Source: Flammulina velutipes (taxonomy: Eukaryota > Basidiomycota > Agaricomycetes > Agaricales > Physalacriaceae). From it: a stretch of DNA of 64,000 nucleotides. Positions 1-10,795 of this stretch are shown here, in pieces. The position numbers were made by a program, and so were the translations under genes. The notes under the pieces were generated by a model that searched no databases, was not told the DNA's origin, and worked only from the letters and a program-made list of their open reading frames with translations. Location of the stretch: assembly GCA_011800155.1 (NCBI GenBank), contig CM022377.1, forward strand, positions 2,046,001 to 2,110,000, in the 5' to 3' direction. How positions within the stretch are numbered: position 1 is the stretch's first letter; each line of letters opens with the position of its first letter.

Positions 1-1352
1 ATATCTTGTGTTTAACGTATCGTGGTGTCCCCTCTTTGAAAGAGGCACGTAGTCGGTAGAGTGAGGGCATTCTCGAGCGGCCCTCTGGCACCACGAGACA
101 GCAGTGGTTCAGCGTGCCGACTAGCGATTCCAGCGTATCTTTTGCTATTTGTCCTCCCTTCATTGCGAATGGTTCCAGCTTCCCTGTGTACTTCGTCTTC
201 TTCTTTTCGGGAAGTTGAACTGTCTTTTGCTCGAGGTCCCAATCGAGGCCGATGTAGGTAAACGTCGAGTCGAAATCCTTGAATTTATCCAGTGCCCACG
301 GCCATCCGACCTTCTTGGCCACGTCCCATATCAGTGTTGCAGAGTATGCGTACTCGAACGTTCCATCCTTTAATCTCCCCTTCGGGTATCTGACTGGACG
401 TCAACCTCTTTTATCCTCAGTTTGACTTAGGAACATACCTGAAGAATATAAAGTCGTCGACCCACTTCAGGATAGCCTCGACGCCGTAGAACAGGAATAT
501 CTTCACCATAGCGTCCGCTATTCGACCGAAAATGCCTGGCGATGGCGACGCTCCGAAGTCCAACGTTGCGTTCAGGAAAACGAGGATCCCAATGAGTACG
601 ACAGTAAAGATCCTTGCCGACGGGTGGACTGGTACGTTCCGAAAGGCAGATTCCACATCAAAAACGGCAACCTGTGTCCCCTCCGGCGCCTCTGCGACTT
701 TCAGTAGACACTCGGAGAAGGTACCCCACTCGCACTGGAAGTCGTCCGTATCTATTATTGCATTTATCGAAGTCTGTTCTGGGTTTATCTTGATTTTTCT
801 CTTGCTCTCTGGGTGCAACTTGTTGAACTCGAGGTCGTCTATAATTTCTGCTGGCAGTTCGTTTCGTGGAAAAGAGTGATCTGTCGTTATGCGCATCTTT
901 CCTGGGCGCTGCTCGACTACATTCATCGGTGCCGTTCTAAAGTATCCTGCGACAGTTTTAGCCTTAGCCGTCGATCTGGGAAACAACATACCTATGCGTG
1001 CTTCTAATTCCTCTGGCGAGAAGCCTCTGCTCAGACGGCCTAGCTTCATCTCCTCGCCGTATTTCTTTTCTATAAAGTCGATGTGCTCTTGTTCTCTTGC
1101 ATGATTCGGCGGGATGAACGTCCGATCCAGATAGACGTCGTCTAGTCCTATCGAGAACCCGTCCCGAATCCCGATGGGTATATCCTCGTACTCCTTCAAC
1201 ACTCCCGCCTTCTCCAGCTCTTCCCGCCACGCATCCGCCTTGAATGGTGTGACGATCGGGAAGAGCGTCTCCTCCTCCTCAGCCGGAGGCGCGGTTACGG
1301 GCGCCGTGATTCTGGGCGCCGTGACCCTTCTGTCCGCAGATGGAGCAGGCAT
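1..1352 (-). CDS. Reverse transcriptase of the retroelement (3' end outside window)
   Basis: This encodes the polymerase that copies the element RNA into DNA. The frame is open back to 1652, but the first ATG is at 1352, overlapping the end of gag by about 70 bases; a frameshift or reinitiation could also supply the start. Visible motifs are TDHSFP, the catalytic-aspartate block VAVFDVESAFRNVPVHP, the FGASPSPGIFGRI segment and the active-site box WVDDFIFF. A 49-bp GT-AG intron at 390-438 interrupts the gene just after that box. The second exon stays open to base 1 and encodes the LESLVGTLNHC region. The remaining RNase H and any recombinase domain are not in view. No break is seen in this part. 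Confidence 0.8.
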
Positions 1353-4300
1353 GGAGGAACTTGCCACCGCAGTCGGTGCGAGGGCAGGTCGAATCGTTCC
1401 TAATGTTGAATGGATAGCAGTATCCTTCTTTCGTCGTCTTGTTGACCCATGCACTTCCCTCCTTTCTGCAGACGATATTGTCGCCACCTGGGCAGACGGA
1501 GTACCTGTGGGCGCGGCTTCCGCACCAGATGCAACATATTTTCTGGTTGCTTCCTCCCTGAGAGCTGTTGCCTCCGCCGCCGCCTGTTCCGCTGGAGCGA
1601 CTGCCAGGCTGTTGCTGACCGCCTCCGTAGTTTGAACCGTAGCTCGAACCACCCGTCGACCTTTGTTTCTGGCCGGTACCCTGCTGTTGTTGCTGTTCTC
1701 GGGGAAGTCAGACCTCCTGCATCTTACTGTAGCACATTTCGCTTACCATTGCAGCCAACTGCGACGCCATCTTCTCTAGCATTTGGCCTCTTTCTGCCGC
1801 CAGCTCGTTGAGGCAGCGTATCCAAACGTTCTCTCCCCACCGCCCGACACTAATCTTCATCCTCTTCTCTTGGATGGCCGTGAACGCGCGCTCGGTATAG
1901 AGTTTCACCACTCTGAACTGCGTATCGTAGTCTTTTCGCCTCGTGAGCTGGTTGAACATTTTCTGGAAGTCGGACGCGAGCTCCTGCCGAGTGGGGATGA
2001 GATACACCTGCTCCTCGTCGACGTCAGGGACCCGTGGCTGGTAGTGCTCCTCGATGGCACGAATGAAGTTCACAAACGCGGGGCGCCACTCGTCCTCCCT
2101 CAAGGTGTTGTCGGCCTGATGCTTCTCAACGTTCTTGAGGCCGATCGTCCCTCCGGGACCGATCTCCAGGTGGTTCGCGTCGTTCCCGAGAACCTTTGAC
2201 TGGTCCTTCCTGCACGCGTCGGGCGTGAACATCGATAGACGTAGCGTTTTCACCCAGCCGTCGCGCAAGATCTCCACGCACTTCACTGGGATAGCAATCG
2301 TGTCGCTCTCTGCAACATCGTCGACCCCCATCGCATCCTCTCGACTCGGGCCCTTCTTCTTCCGTGGCGATGTGGGCTCTCCGGGGGAGACCTTTCTCTT
2401 TACTCCCCCACGCTCGGGCGAGAGGTGTCGAAGCCTCTTTGCCTCCTCCCTGGACTTTGGGGACGTCCGTCGCTTCAGCGCGACAGGCGTAAGAGGTTGC
2501 ATTGGGGACTTCAGGACCTTTGCGACGTCTCGGTATAGGTTGACTAGCTCCTTAGCCGAGGTGAAGTTATTTTCTCGGGCGAGGGTCTCGAGCTGCTCCC
2601 CTTGAGTCTCCTCCTCCACCGGAGCTTCGACGTCTTCGTCGTCGTCGACGGGCGCGGCCGAGGCCATGAACTCCTCCATGAGTTTTCGGACCGCCTCCTC
2701 GCTCATACTCTGCTGAGGTCGAGGGGCTGCTGTCAGAGACGTCTTCTCCATCTCCTTCTGCCGGGCCTTTGCCCTTGCCACCTTCTCCTTTGCCAGCTTT
2801 TCCGCAGCTGCAGCATCCGCCAGAGCCTTCGCCTGGACCGCTAACGCCTTGTCCTTAGCTGCCTTCGCCAGCAAAGCCTTCTCCTGTGCCAAACGCTTGA
2901 CCTCTGCATCGGCGTCCCGAAGGGCCCTGTCCTTCCTTGCTTGCTCGGCTCTCTGAGCTATCTCCTCACGTGAAGCTGCCCGTCCCTTTGCAGCTGGGAC
3001 GGGGGCAGGAGCAGCAGGAGGAACGACGGGAACCGCGATGCGGGCCTCTTCTGCTTCCCTCAACCCGGCTTCTCTAGCCTGATTAACCAGGTGCTCAACC
3101 TCCGCACGAGTCATCACGACGTCGTCACCCGGGAGGGGCCCAGTGGGCTTTGCAGTTGGTGCCCTAGTCGCTCTGGGTGCAGCCTTCACTGGTGGAGCTG
3201 CCGACTTAGCAGACTTCGCAGTTGCCCTCGACGGCGCCACAGGCTCAACCTGTCTCTCTTGAACTGCAGCCACCGCCGGCTTGGGGGCCGCCCTCGACGC
3301 GGGCCTCGGAGCCACTTTTGGAGGTGCGTCAACAGCCTTCGCCTTGCCCTTATCGGCCATGCTCTTTGCTGCGGCAGCCGCTCTAGCGGTGGGGACGTAC
3401 GCGTCACTCTCGTCATCCGACGCGTCCTGAACCGTGACACGCCTGCTCTTGGGAACAGATGGCTCTGTGGATCACATCAGCATACAGTTATACACAACCG
3501 AGATGCACCGTAGCCAGGAAAAGAAGCCCCACACACGGGGAGCACACCGGGGACAACCCACGGACGTGCGTACAAGATGCTAGCTGGCCCCCTACTCGGG
3601 GCGGAGCCAGATCTGCTCCACTTCACAGGGAGACCACGTGTCCTCATACGCGAGGACACAGTGCAACGTCCTCATACTCGAGGACGCAGCGTCCTCACAC
3701 TCGAGGACGCAACGCTCCCCCACACACTGGGGAGCGCGACAAGGAAGAAGGAAACTGGACTCACCCGCTATGGAGACCTTCTCTCGGATCGTAGCGTGAG
3801 CATGCTCTGGTGGGGCAGCCTTGCTCGGCGCCACCACCGTTGTTGTAACGGGTCCACCCTTCGCTCGCGCGCCGCGATGGCTCGTGACGGCAAGAGTCCC
3901 CTTGACGGTGTCCGCAGACTCGACAAGAGTTCCCCTACCACCAATAGCTGCCGCCGAATGCAGCCCGGAGACGAAGGAGGATGTCTGACCGCCCCTTCCG
4001 CCCAACCTCCCGCCCGACGAGACGATCTCAGCGGCAGGGAGCAGCAAAGGACCAGAAGGAGAGGAGGTGTCTGCCTGTTCGTACGGAGTCGAAGATGCAG
4101 GATAGGTCCGGAAATGAGAGATATCATCCTGCAAGTCCCGCGACCAGTCGCAATCCTCAGGCTTGAGGGTTCGCTGGCGATGACTGTTGTCGTCCCCGTC
4201 GTCGTCCACCCCGAAAGACGCGTCCTCTTCGATCGCGTCGTCTTCGACTGCGTCGTCGTCGTCGAAACCAGTAGCAGAGAGGATAGGGGACGAAGCCGCC

Positions 4301-4560
4301 GCGAACTCCAAAGCTGCCGCCTTCTTCATCAGGTCCTGGTCCTCCAGACCACTACCACCCAAGAGTCCCGAGGGCCCCGCCGTCGGCGACAATGGCTCGT
4401 GGCCCCCGGCACGACGGGCAGCCTGCTTCGCATTCCTTCCAGCCTTCACCTCCCCGTCGTCCAGCGCCCGGTACAGGCTGTGGTCGAAGTTCAAGTGTCC
4501 AGGCGGAAGAGTACCCTGGGATCTGGTCGTCCGCGCTCCGGCGCAGGAAGGTCTCGACAT
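1279..4560 (-). pseudogene. Gag-like gene with zinc knuckles, premature stop
   Basis: Structural protein of the retroelement. Exon 1 runs from the ATG at 4560 to 3765, a 300-bp intron spans 3464/3465-3764, and exon 2 runs from 3464 to the stop at 1279; the splice phase joins cleanly. The protein is rich in Ala, Lys and Pro with a charged acidic-basic middle. A central helical part follows, and the C-terminus has Gln/Gly-rich sequence and cysteine motifs (CCIWC...H and CSICGQKGHGAQNH) of the zinc-knuckle type. An in-frame TGA at 1708-1710 separates the body from the zinc-knuckle tail, while the frame stays open for 143 codons after it. CGA to TGA by CpG deamination is the simplest origin. A suppressed stop cannot be excluded. 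Confidence 0.7.
3527..3736. repeat. Array of six short hairpins inside the gag intron
   Basis: Six inverted repeats follow one another. Their stems are at 3527-3530/3537-3540, 3587-3591/3598-3602, 3639-3645/3652-3658, 3667-3673/3680-3686, 3690-3696/3703-3709 and 3713-3720/3729-3736. Stems are 4 to 8 perfect base pairs. The first five loops are all 6 nt with a similar sequence (ACACAC, CTACTC, ATACGC, ATACTC, ACACTC); the last is 8 nt. The array lies wholly within the 300-bp intron, which is about six times longer than other introns in the window. Confidence 0.85.
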
Positions 4561-4750
4561 ATTAGGGCGCACAGAGATGATAACTGGCCCGCCGTGGCTG
4601 AAAATCTCCGAAATCGGTCTCCTGAGGTTTCCGAACACAAAAGAAAAAGACTTTGGCGCGTACAACGGCCAAAGGACACGAGGAAAGCTCAGAGGAGAAT
4701 CACCGATGGTGGTTCGGAGAGAAGAAGCCAACGATCAAATTGGTCACGTG

Positions 4751-5208
4751 TCTAACTAGCGCAAAACCGCGCCTCACTTCCTCCTACCCGCGCCAGCCCC
4801 CGTGAGGCTTCCAACCTCCTTTGCGCCACCATGTTCAAGTTTACAGTCGGTCGTTACGAACTCTAAGACCTCTTTTCTTGGAACACAGATGTACTTACAC
4901 CTTGGAGCTGAATATTCCATGACAACGAATCCTAGCAACACGTTGACCCACACATCACCGTGCCCTTGTTCAAGAAAAATGCTGTTCCTTCTGACATTGT
5001 CTCACGATACATCGTTGCTCTGAGTCATGGAGGGCTTCTCACGCTCTTGTTTTTACAACAATTGTCTTCATTGGCGCTTCTCTTGGGTATATAAATATGG
5101 ATTCCTCGAGTGGCGAACACCCAAACCAGGCGCTTCCTTCCCCTAGACCTTCCTGACAAGTCGTCTCCCGGAGAACAAACCAAAGCTTGACGATCGTCGA
5201 TATTTTTC
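4751..5208. promoter_or_regulatory. Intergenic region with TATA box for the 5.2 kb gene
   Basis: No coding sequence was seen. A strong TATA element (TATATAAATA) lies at 5088-5097, 112 bases before the ATG at 5209, on the strand of the downstream DUF6699 gene. The left part may still contain the untranslated end of the retroelement. Confidence 0.55.
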
Positions 5209-5934
5209 ATGCCCGTACGCTTTGCGCCGACCCCTCCCTCTTGGAGAGAACAGAAACAAGAACAGCTACGACAACAGCAGCTCTACGCCCAGTGGGGAGG
5301 TCATTCAAACCCTCATCGTTCTTGGGGACAGCCTGCAGGACTTCCAGCCAGCTTTCCATCCAATCACTACTATAGTAGCCCACCTCCTCCTTACGCGTGG
5401 GGCACGTCGCCACAGTGGCACACCAGTAGCCCATTCACACCTCTATCCCCACTACCCGTGAAATCCGCACACAAATATCATTCCCCTCTCCATAGAAATC
5501 GTTCCTTCTCCTGTGACCCAACTATTGGGTACGACTTCGCATATCCCCCGAACTATGCTCAGCCAATATTTGCTCTTCCGCACTACAGTGTGACGAGCTT
5601 CGAGACTCCATACTACTTCACGCGGGCTGGCTACTTCCCTTGGTGCTTCTCTCTACCGAGATCCAAATACCCTCTGACGATCCGGGATCTTCACATGGTG
5701 TTATGGCAGCCTGTGCAGCGGGATGAATTTCATACTCTTACGTCGCATAGGCAGGCTAGTGTCGCCAAAGCTTTCCAGCGGAGGTGTAGGAGAATTGACG
5801 GAAGAGAGAGGGGGCACGAGTACATGAAAGGATTGAAGAGGGTTGATTTTTTGGCAGGAAGAACCAGATATGCCGGAGTGAAGTTCTATAAAGAGAACAG
5901 AATGTCAGTGATTTGGGAATTCCTTCTCGCCTAA
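5209..5934 (+). CDS. DUF6699-like protein, short C-terminal form
   Basis: A single-exon 241-aa protein of unknown function. The N-terminal 90 residues are Pro/Ser/Tyr-rich and low complexity. From about residue 150 it matches the C-terminal half of the DUF6699 family: LTIRDLHMVLWQPV, then a helix with RQASVAKAFQRRCRR and the GLKRVDFL block. The HPWL...W(D/F)L beta-strand half that the paralogue at 24 kb has is not recognisable, so this copy is either very diverged or has lost that half. The start was chosen because it is the first ATG after the TATA box. It forms a convergent pair with the THEM6-like gene at 7.4-8.6 kb, mirrored at 22.6-25 kb. No frameshift was seen. Confidence 0.7.
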   Translation: MPVRFAPTPPSWREQKQEQLRQQQLYAQWGGHSNPHRSWGQPAGLPASFPSNHYYSSPPPPYAWGTSPQWHTSSPFTPLSPLPVKSAHKYHSPLHRNRSFSCDPTIGYDFAYPPNYAQPIFALPHYSVTSFETPYYFTRAGYFPWCFSLPRSKYPLTIRDLHMVLWQPVQRDEFHTLTSHRQASVAKAFQRRCRRIDGRERGHEYMKGLKRVDFLAGRTRYAGVKFYKENRMSVIWEFLLA

Positions 5935-6398
5935 TATTTCTGTCGATTCTGTATACCCGTTCTACTACCAGTACTAGCAAAGTAATCAATGTACGCCACA
6001 TGGCCAGCTTTCAAGTCACAGTCACTCAGTCAGGATATTCGGCAACCTTGTTTTGATAGATGGATGTTGTTGTATGGGCGGTATAGTCGACGTCGGGAAA
6101 CATACAGCTCTATGTCTTGTTGAATGAGGTTGCAGCATGTACAGACAAAATGATTATACAATTGGATCGTAAATCTCGTATAGGTTTCGCCGCCATGCGA
6201 TACTGATTTTAGGACACGAGACGTCGCCGCTTCATGCACCGCTGGGCTCACATAGCAGAAACTGAAGGAGTATTCCTAGGGATATACGCTGGTGACTCGT
6301 CCGTTAGCGACGAACTGGGTTGGAGATGGGACGTTCTCTGAGAACTCTGTCGACATGATAAACCCTGAGGGTGGCTATGCCTCAGATGCAGCAGACTT

Positions 6399-6988
6399 CT
6401 ACATGACTGCATGAGGATCGATGCTCTACAACGGTGATTAGCAATGTATTGTTTCACAATAGAAAAATGTATACCTCAATTATACCCTTACGGGTTGCCT
6501 GGGTAGCGCTAGTATGCCATAATGCTTGTTTCGTCAGGCCCGCCTCCTCCCAAAGGTCCTCAAGACGCCATAACGTGCGCTCCAATTCTTCAGGCCGACA
6601 TTGATCGAGCTCGTAGTTGTCGATAAGTGTCAAGCAGAAGATCCCCTTACGTGCAAGAGTGGTGATCTCGACACGCCGCTGCCTCGGGGGCGCGCACTGG
6701 TCAGTGCAATATTTGGCAACCCTATAGACGACGAGGCGGAAGACATCGTGGAGCGGAATACCGTGCTTTTCTGCGAAGGTTCGGATGTCTTTCTCGTCGA
6801 AGGCAATCCCGAGGTTAAGCTGGCCGGGGAAATAGTGGTCTTCAATGCGAGGAACATATTTCAGCGGGAGTGTATCCCAAGGGCCGGCCTCGAGAATGCT
6901 AGGACGCTTGAGAACGCTATAGGAGACGAGATTGGGAGAGCATAAAGAAACATACCTGGTACTCGCTGGCGAGAGAGTTGTTATCCAT
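6399..6988 (-). CDS. Small three-exon protein of an unrecognised multicopy family, intact copy
   Basis: Function unknown. Exons are 6988-6956, 6906-6475 and 6425-6399, separated by two 49-bp GT-AG introns, giving 163 aa. Exon 1 encodes an 11-residue leader ending SLASEYQ. Exon 2 carries the conserved body: PSILEAGPWDTLP, YFPGQLNLGI, TFAEKHGI, VAKYC, NYELDQCRPEELE, WRLEDLW and LWHTSATQATRKG. Exon 3 encodes SIDPHAVM. The same exon layout and splice phases recur in the copies at 40.9, 45.0 and 45.8 kb, which shows that the introns are real. There is no signal peptide or membrane segment. It lies between the DUF6699 and THEM6-like genes, away from the main cluster at 37-46 kb. Confidence 0.7.
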
Positions 6989-7353
6989 GAATGTGGTGGT
7001 TTGTGGCAAGTGGCTGATCGGACCTTTGTTTTATTTAGTCACGTGAATCACCTTGCTTGAATATTCTTAGTTCTAAGTACCGCCGTGGCGCCGCTTGGAT
7101 AGGGCGGATATTCTGTTGTTGGTACCTCTCAACGTGTATGGAAACAGCACAGTCTGCTTGATACTCTCTGAAACTCGATCGTAATATCTTGGTAATATCC
7201 AACGCCGACAGGAAATTTACTGGGAGTAGCACTGACTTTATCAAGGACCAGGAATCATCTGAGTTCCCTTGCCGAAATTACTACGCATTTCAAAACCTTC
7301 TGCGGTTCTCGCAGAATAAATAACACTCTATCGGCTCTACGGTATTGAATACC

Positions 7354-8602
7354 TCAATACGCCCTCGCATTCTCCATACCCAACCGAATGTCCTCAAAGT
7401 TCTTTTGCCTCACATCATTCGCAGGATCCCGCAGCTCTTCATCCCACCACTTCTCCTCCTCCTGCCTCCACCCACCAGTCAAGAACTTCCTCACATCTCC
7501 TCCCATCTCCCTCATCTTCAAATAAGCCTTCGGGGGATTCTCCCTATTATGTCCATCCTTCGCCGTGAACCCGTTCAGCGTCAGTATAAGCGCTGGGGGG
7601 ACGGTGACACGCCCGATCTTGAAGCACAGAATAGACACCGAGACACAGTGGACGATTGCACCGTCAGGTTCTTCTTCCTTCGCTAGCTTGGCGGCAAGGG
7701 CGGAGAGGTCCGAAGGGGCAACGTCGGTCATCGGCGTCGGTGCAGATACTGTTGCGATGGGAGCGTTGGATTGATGAGGAGGGCGCTTCTTGCCTTTGGA
7801 GACGAATTTCCCGTACGCGTAGAACTGCCACGGTATGAACAAAAGGGCGAGGGTTAATAAAATGAACTCACCCATTTCTCACCCCATCCGCCAATGTAGA
7901 TACGCACTTCGTAGGGCGATAGCATGGGGATTTCCCGAATGAATAAGAAGGAGGTCCCTTTGGATGGATGAGAAGGAGTAGCAGGAAGTAACATCGATAT
8001 TACCTGCGAGCGCTAGCGTTCCCCCAACGTCTTGCCGCAAGATTTGAGGGATATTCTTGATCCCCCAATCGAAGCGTAATGGGTCAAGAGCCTACGAAGC
8101 GTTAGAAGCCGAACCGCCGAACATACGCGTCCTCATACCTTGGCGTACGAAGAGTTACTCAAATGCATATTGAAGTCCGAATCATCAATGGCTATAGACG
8201 GGGGTTAGGATGAACACATACCATTCAAGAAGAGAGGACATACAGTTGAATAGCTTGAAGCTCATAACAGCTTCGAAAGGCTTGTCACCTATGGGGGATC
8301 TGGCGTCCCAAAACGCCTGTGACGCGTCCTTACGCAGTTCGACTCGTGTGCTCTTGATCTTCAACCAGAACAGCAACTCCTTGACCTTGAACGCAAAGAT
8401 AGGATTCAGAACACGATCTAAGAGAAAGTCAGAGATCAGTATAACTCCAAAGTTGAGTTTCAAGTGACTGACAATGCCATATCAATGGGAGTGAGCGAAG
8501 GTTGATCAGGAGGAGGAAGCCCAGGACGTATTTGACAGGTGTGGACACCGCAAAGACGACATCTTTGAAGGTGTCAAGCAGCTGTTGAGCAAACAGAGAC
8601 AT
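7354..8602 (-). CDS. THEM6-like hotdog-fold (thioesterase-type) protein
   Basis: Likely membrane-anchored member of the acyl-ACP/CoA thioesterase-like hotdog superfamily, related to animal THEM6; the substrate is unknown. The ATG at 8602 begins a hydrophobic N-terminal anchor (VLGFLLLINLRSLPLIWH), followed by PIGDKPF, the family signature DSDFNMHLSNSSYAK, LDPLRFDWGIKNIPQ, GGTLALAG, FLFIREIPMLSPYEVR and GGWGEKW. The C-terminal part has CFKIGRVTVPPALIL and ends MENARAY. At least five short introns are needed (for example near 8555, 8245, 8130, 8020 and 7860), and every junction keeps phase. It is a diverged paralogue (roughly 60% over the aligned C-terminal part) of the gene at 22.6-23.8 kb. 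No damage was seen. Confidence 0.72.
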
Positions 8603-8817
8603 TGGCGCGTCAAAGACTTGAACAAGATGCAAAAATGCTTAAATTGATCATTTCACTGTCCGGCTAACCGAGATGCCGGTGCCGCGGCCCATGGGACTAA
8701 GCGTTTTGGGGAATGTTCCTGTACCCCAGTGTCGGAGGATGTCCGAACGTTGTCAACAGAACATTTGCAGGCCAATGAATACGAGTACCGACGCGTACTG
8801 TGGCGGGATTAAGCAAG

Positions 8818-9534
8818 TGACGTCACGCGTCGAATCCGCCGATCCATCAGGTCCTCGCTTCTGACCAGGTTCGGACAGCAGTATACAATCTTGTTTCTAG
8901 ACGTCTATCTTTGAGATCAGTCCAAATTCTAGAGCTCGTTGAGCCATCCCTGTCCCATCTGGACCATTGACCTTCTCTAGACACGCTACATGATAGTGCT
9001 AAAATGAATCTAAACTCACCCCTAGTTTGCTATGAAGTCTCGACTCTCGAAAAATATGATATCGTCTGGCACGGACGCCCGAAAACGCAGTGGCGCAATC
9101 TATGTATTTACTGTGTCGTCGACGTTATCATCTGAATCATGTTCTGTATGTCTACTATCACATGAAAGTGATCACGAAGCTCAAATTGAAATGCTTCAAA
9201 TGGTGCCTTGGACCTTGCAAGTCCTCCATGAAGTAAGACATACTTCGATCGTGTTGAGGCCACTCAGAATTGTGTATAGTCCAACTATAGAAAGGCCTAC
9301 CCAGTCCTTTCCCCATACAGCTGGTACTATACGATACTATAGTATTCATTCACAATAGTCAAGACCGGCATAATTGTTATGTCGCCGACCGACACCCCAC
9401 GGGAAAGGTCAAAAAAGGATCCAGGCACAAAGAACGAGTCAGCGTAGCCGGTTCGCTCTCCATCTTAAACATCTCGGAAAATGGCCTGCGCACAATTCAC
9501 AAACTGTGGCGCAAAGTAACTGACGTCACGCGTC
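8818..9534. repeat. Repeated CRE plus MCB-like element, two copies
   Basis: The 14-mer TGACGTCACGCGTC occurs at 8818-8831 and again at 9521-9534 in the same orientation, each about 10 bases after CTGTGGCG. It joins a perfect CRE palindrome (TGACGTCA) to ACGCGT, the core of the cell-cycle MCB element. Both copies lie in the gap upstream of the THEM6-like gene and before a possible coding remnant. The rest of 8603-9680 shows nothing I can name. Confidence 0.5.
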
Positions 9535-9681
9535 TTACCGACGATCATCATGTTCGATCAGGGATAGATATGATAATGTCTCTCTTTCCTCAGGTCTGGA
9601 TCTGTCAATCGACCTCTCAGCTTATCATCTAAAGAGTCCCAAGACCGCACAGCCCAAGCGCACGCTAGAGAAATGTCTATC

Positions 9682-10014
9682 AAGATCCGTCGCCTTTTCA
9701 CATCCTCTGATTCCAACGCCGAGAAAGTCTTTCACTTCCGCGATTTGACACCTAGAATCGACCGTCGACCGAGAGCTAGTCGAGATTGTACAACCCACAC
9801 GTAACAGCGGCGCGCGCGAAAGACACGAACAAGCTTTGGCCGTCAGTTCTATTCTTACTTTGACTGAGACCATCGCCGTGCCCGCCGCTTCATATCCACG
9901 CCTTTCACATGAGGCGCGGAGGTGTGCGCAGCACGAGACCCACGAGACCGCTAAGAACTTTCATGTCTGACAGAATTGACATGAACGACGCCTCTATTTC
10001 GGAATCTAATGATT
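9682..10014 (+). pseudogene. Possible coding remnant, unrecognised
   Basis: An ATG at 9682 opens a 42-aa frame (begins MSIKIRRLFTSSDSNAEK). A second frame with coding-like composition follows from about 9751 to 10014, containing STVDRELVEIVQPTR and ALAVSSILTLTETIAVP. Joining them needs either a short intron or a one-base shift. I do not recognise a family, so this may be a decayed gene or chance. No other gene was seen in 8603-10356. Confidence 0.25.
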
Positions 10015-10356
10015 CAGTTGGATCCGTCCTAAGCCGACAAGAAACCCGAAACCTTTTGTACTCTGAGCGCTGGCCTCCGGGAAGCTATCACTACGCGTCG
10101 TTATACTTGAACATCAATCAAGTAACAAGTAAGCTCACACTCGTTGTCATAGGCGGACTGAACCAACAGCTAAACACATCCTTACCCCGGCTTGGCTACC
10201 TCGCGTTACCCCTGGCACCAACTTGGCCCACGAAACTATATTAAGCAGCCGATTCCTTTAGAGTGCTTCCGATTCCGAAACTCATCTTCGCCGCCACTAT
10301 AACAGCATCGCCCTATTTGACGCGAATCCCTACACCCCATCCTTACCACCACCACA

Positions 10357-10795
10357 ATGTCCTCAACCATGACAATGACCAGCTCCCCGGCGATCGCACC
10401 CAAATCATCGCGTAAATCCTGCCACTTCGCACCTCCTCCGCCCATCGGCAAGTTCGCGTTCGCGCGCCTCAAGTGTGATCCCAGGAATGGCGTGCATCTT
10501 GTGCAATTAGCAGGTATGTCTCGACAACGTTCCGCTCCCCGTCACCTCCTTAACCACCCCCGCAGCCCCTCCAGCATCCATTGAATGCCCATCGACATCC
10601 CCCAATCCCCTCATCACCCTGCACCTCTTTCGCCATGAATTCATCTCCATATTCAGGCACGCTGGCAGCACAACTGTCCACCCTGCGGACATCCGCATCT
10701 TACAGGTCATAGATGACGCCTCCAAACGCTATGAGGAGGACGATGGGGTCGTGTTTTTGGAGCGAAAGGTAGCAGTGGAGGGCATGCGGCGGTAG
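10357..10795 (+). CDS. Hypothetical two-exon protein
   Basis: Unrecognised. Exon 1 is 10357-10513, a 52-bp GT-AG intron follows, and exon 2 is 10566-10795; the splice keeps phase and gives 128 aa. The first 30 residues are Ser/Pro-rich. Exon 1 then reads FAFARLKCDPRNGVHLVQL, and exon 2 has LITLHLFRHEFISIFRHAG and RILQVIDDASKRYEEDDGVVF. There is no signal peptide or membrane segment. A TATA-like stretch (TATATTAA) lies about 120 bases upstream of the ATG. The two long matching exons and the good donor (GTATGT) argue for a real gene, but no homologue is known to me. Confidence 0.5.

Larger units (their letters stand above)
1..4750 (-). mobile_element. Retroelement, 5' part (Gag-like plus RT), DIRS-like or related
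   Basis: The minus strand carries a Gag-like gene followed by an overlapping reverse transcriptase, which is the order found in retrotransposons. The RT active-site region reads WVDDF where most elements have YxDD. The coding sequence after it (LESLVGTLNHC, RSRMPSLYRL) resembles the RT/RNase H proteins of the tyrosine-recombinase (DIRS-type) elements common in Agaricomycetes. The recombinase or integrase part lies outside the window, so the class is inferred. No terminal repeat was identified, and the right boundary near 4750 is only an estimate set upstream of the Gag start. Confidence 0.7.

Noticed and set aside
3592..4731. Treating the upstream minus-strand frame as a separate gene
   Set aside because: Its end reads into a good GT donor at 3764 and the phase joins to the next Gag exon at 3464, so it is Gag exon 1, starting at the ATG 4560.
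6601..6945. Plus-strand open frame of 114 codons
   Set aside because: It is the complementary shadow of the intact small-family gene at 6399-6988, which has conserved motifs and splice sites.
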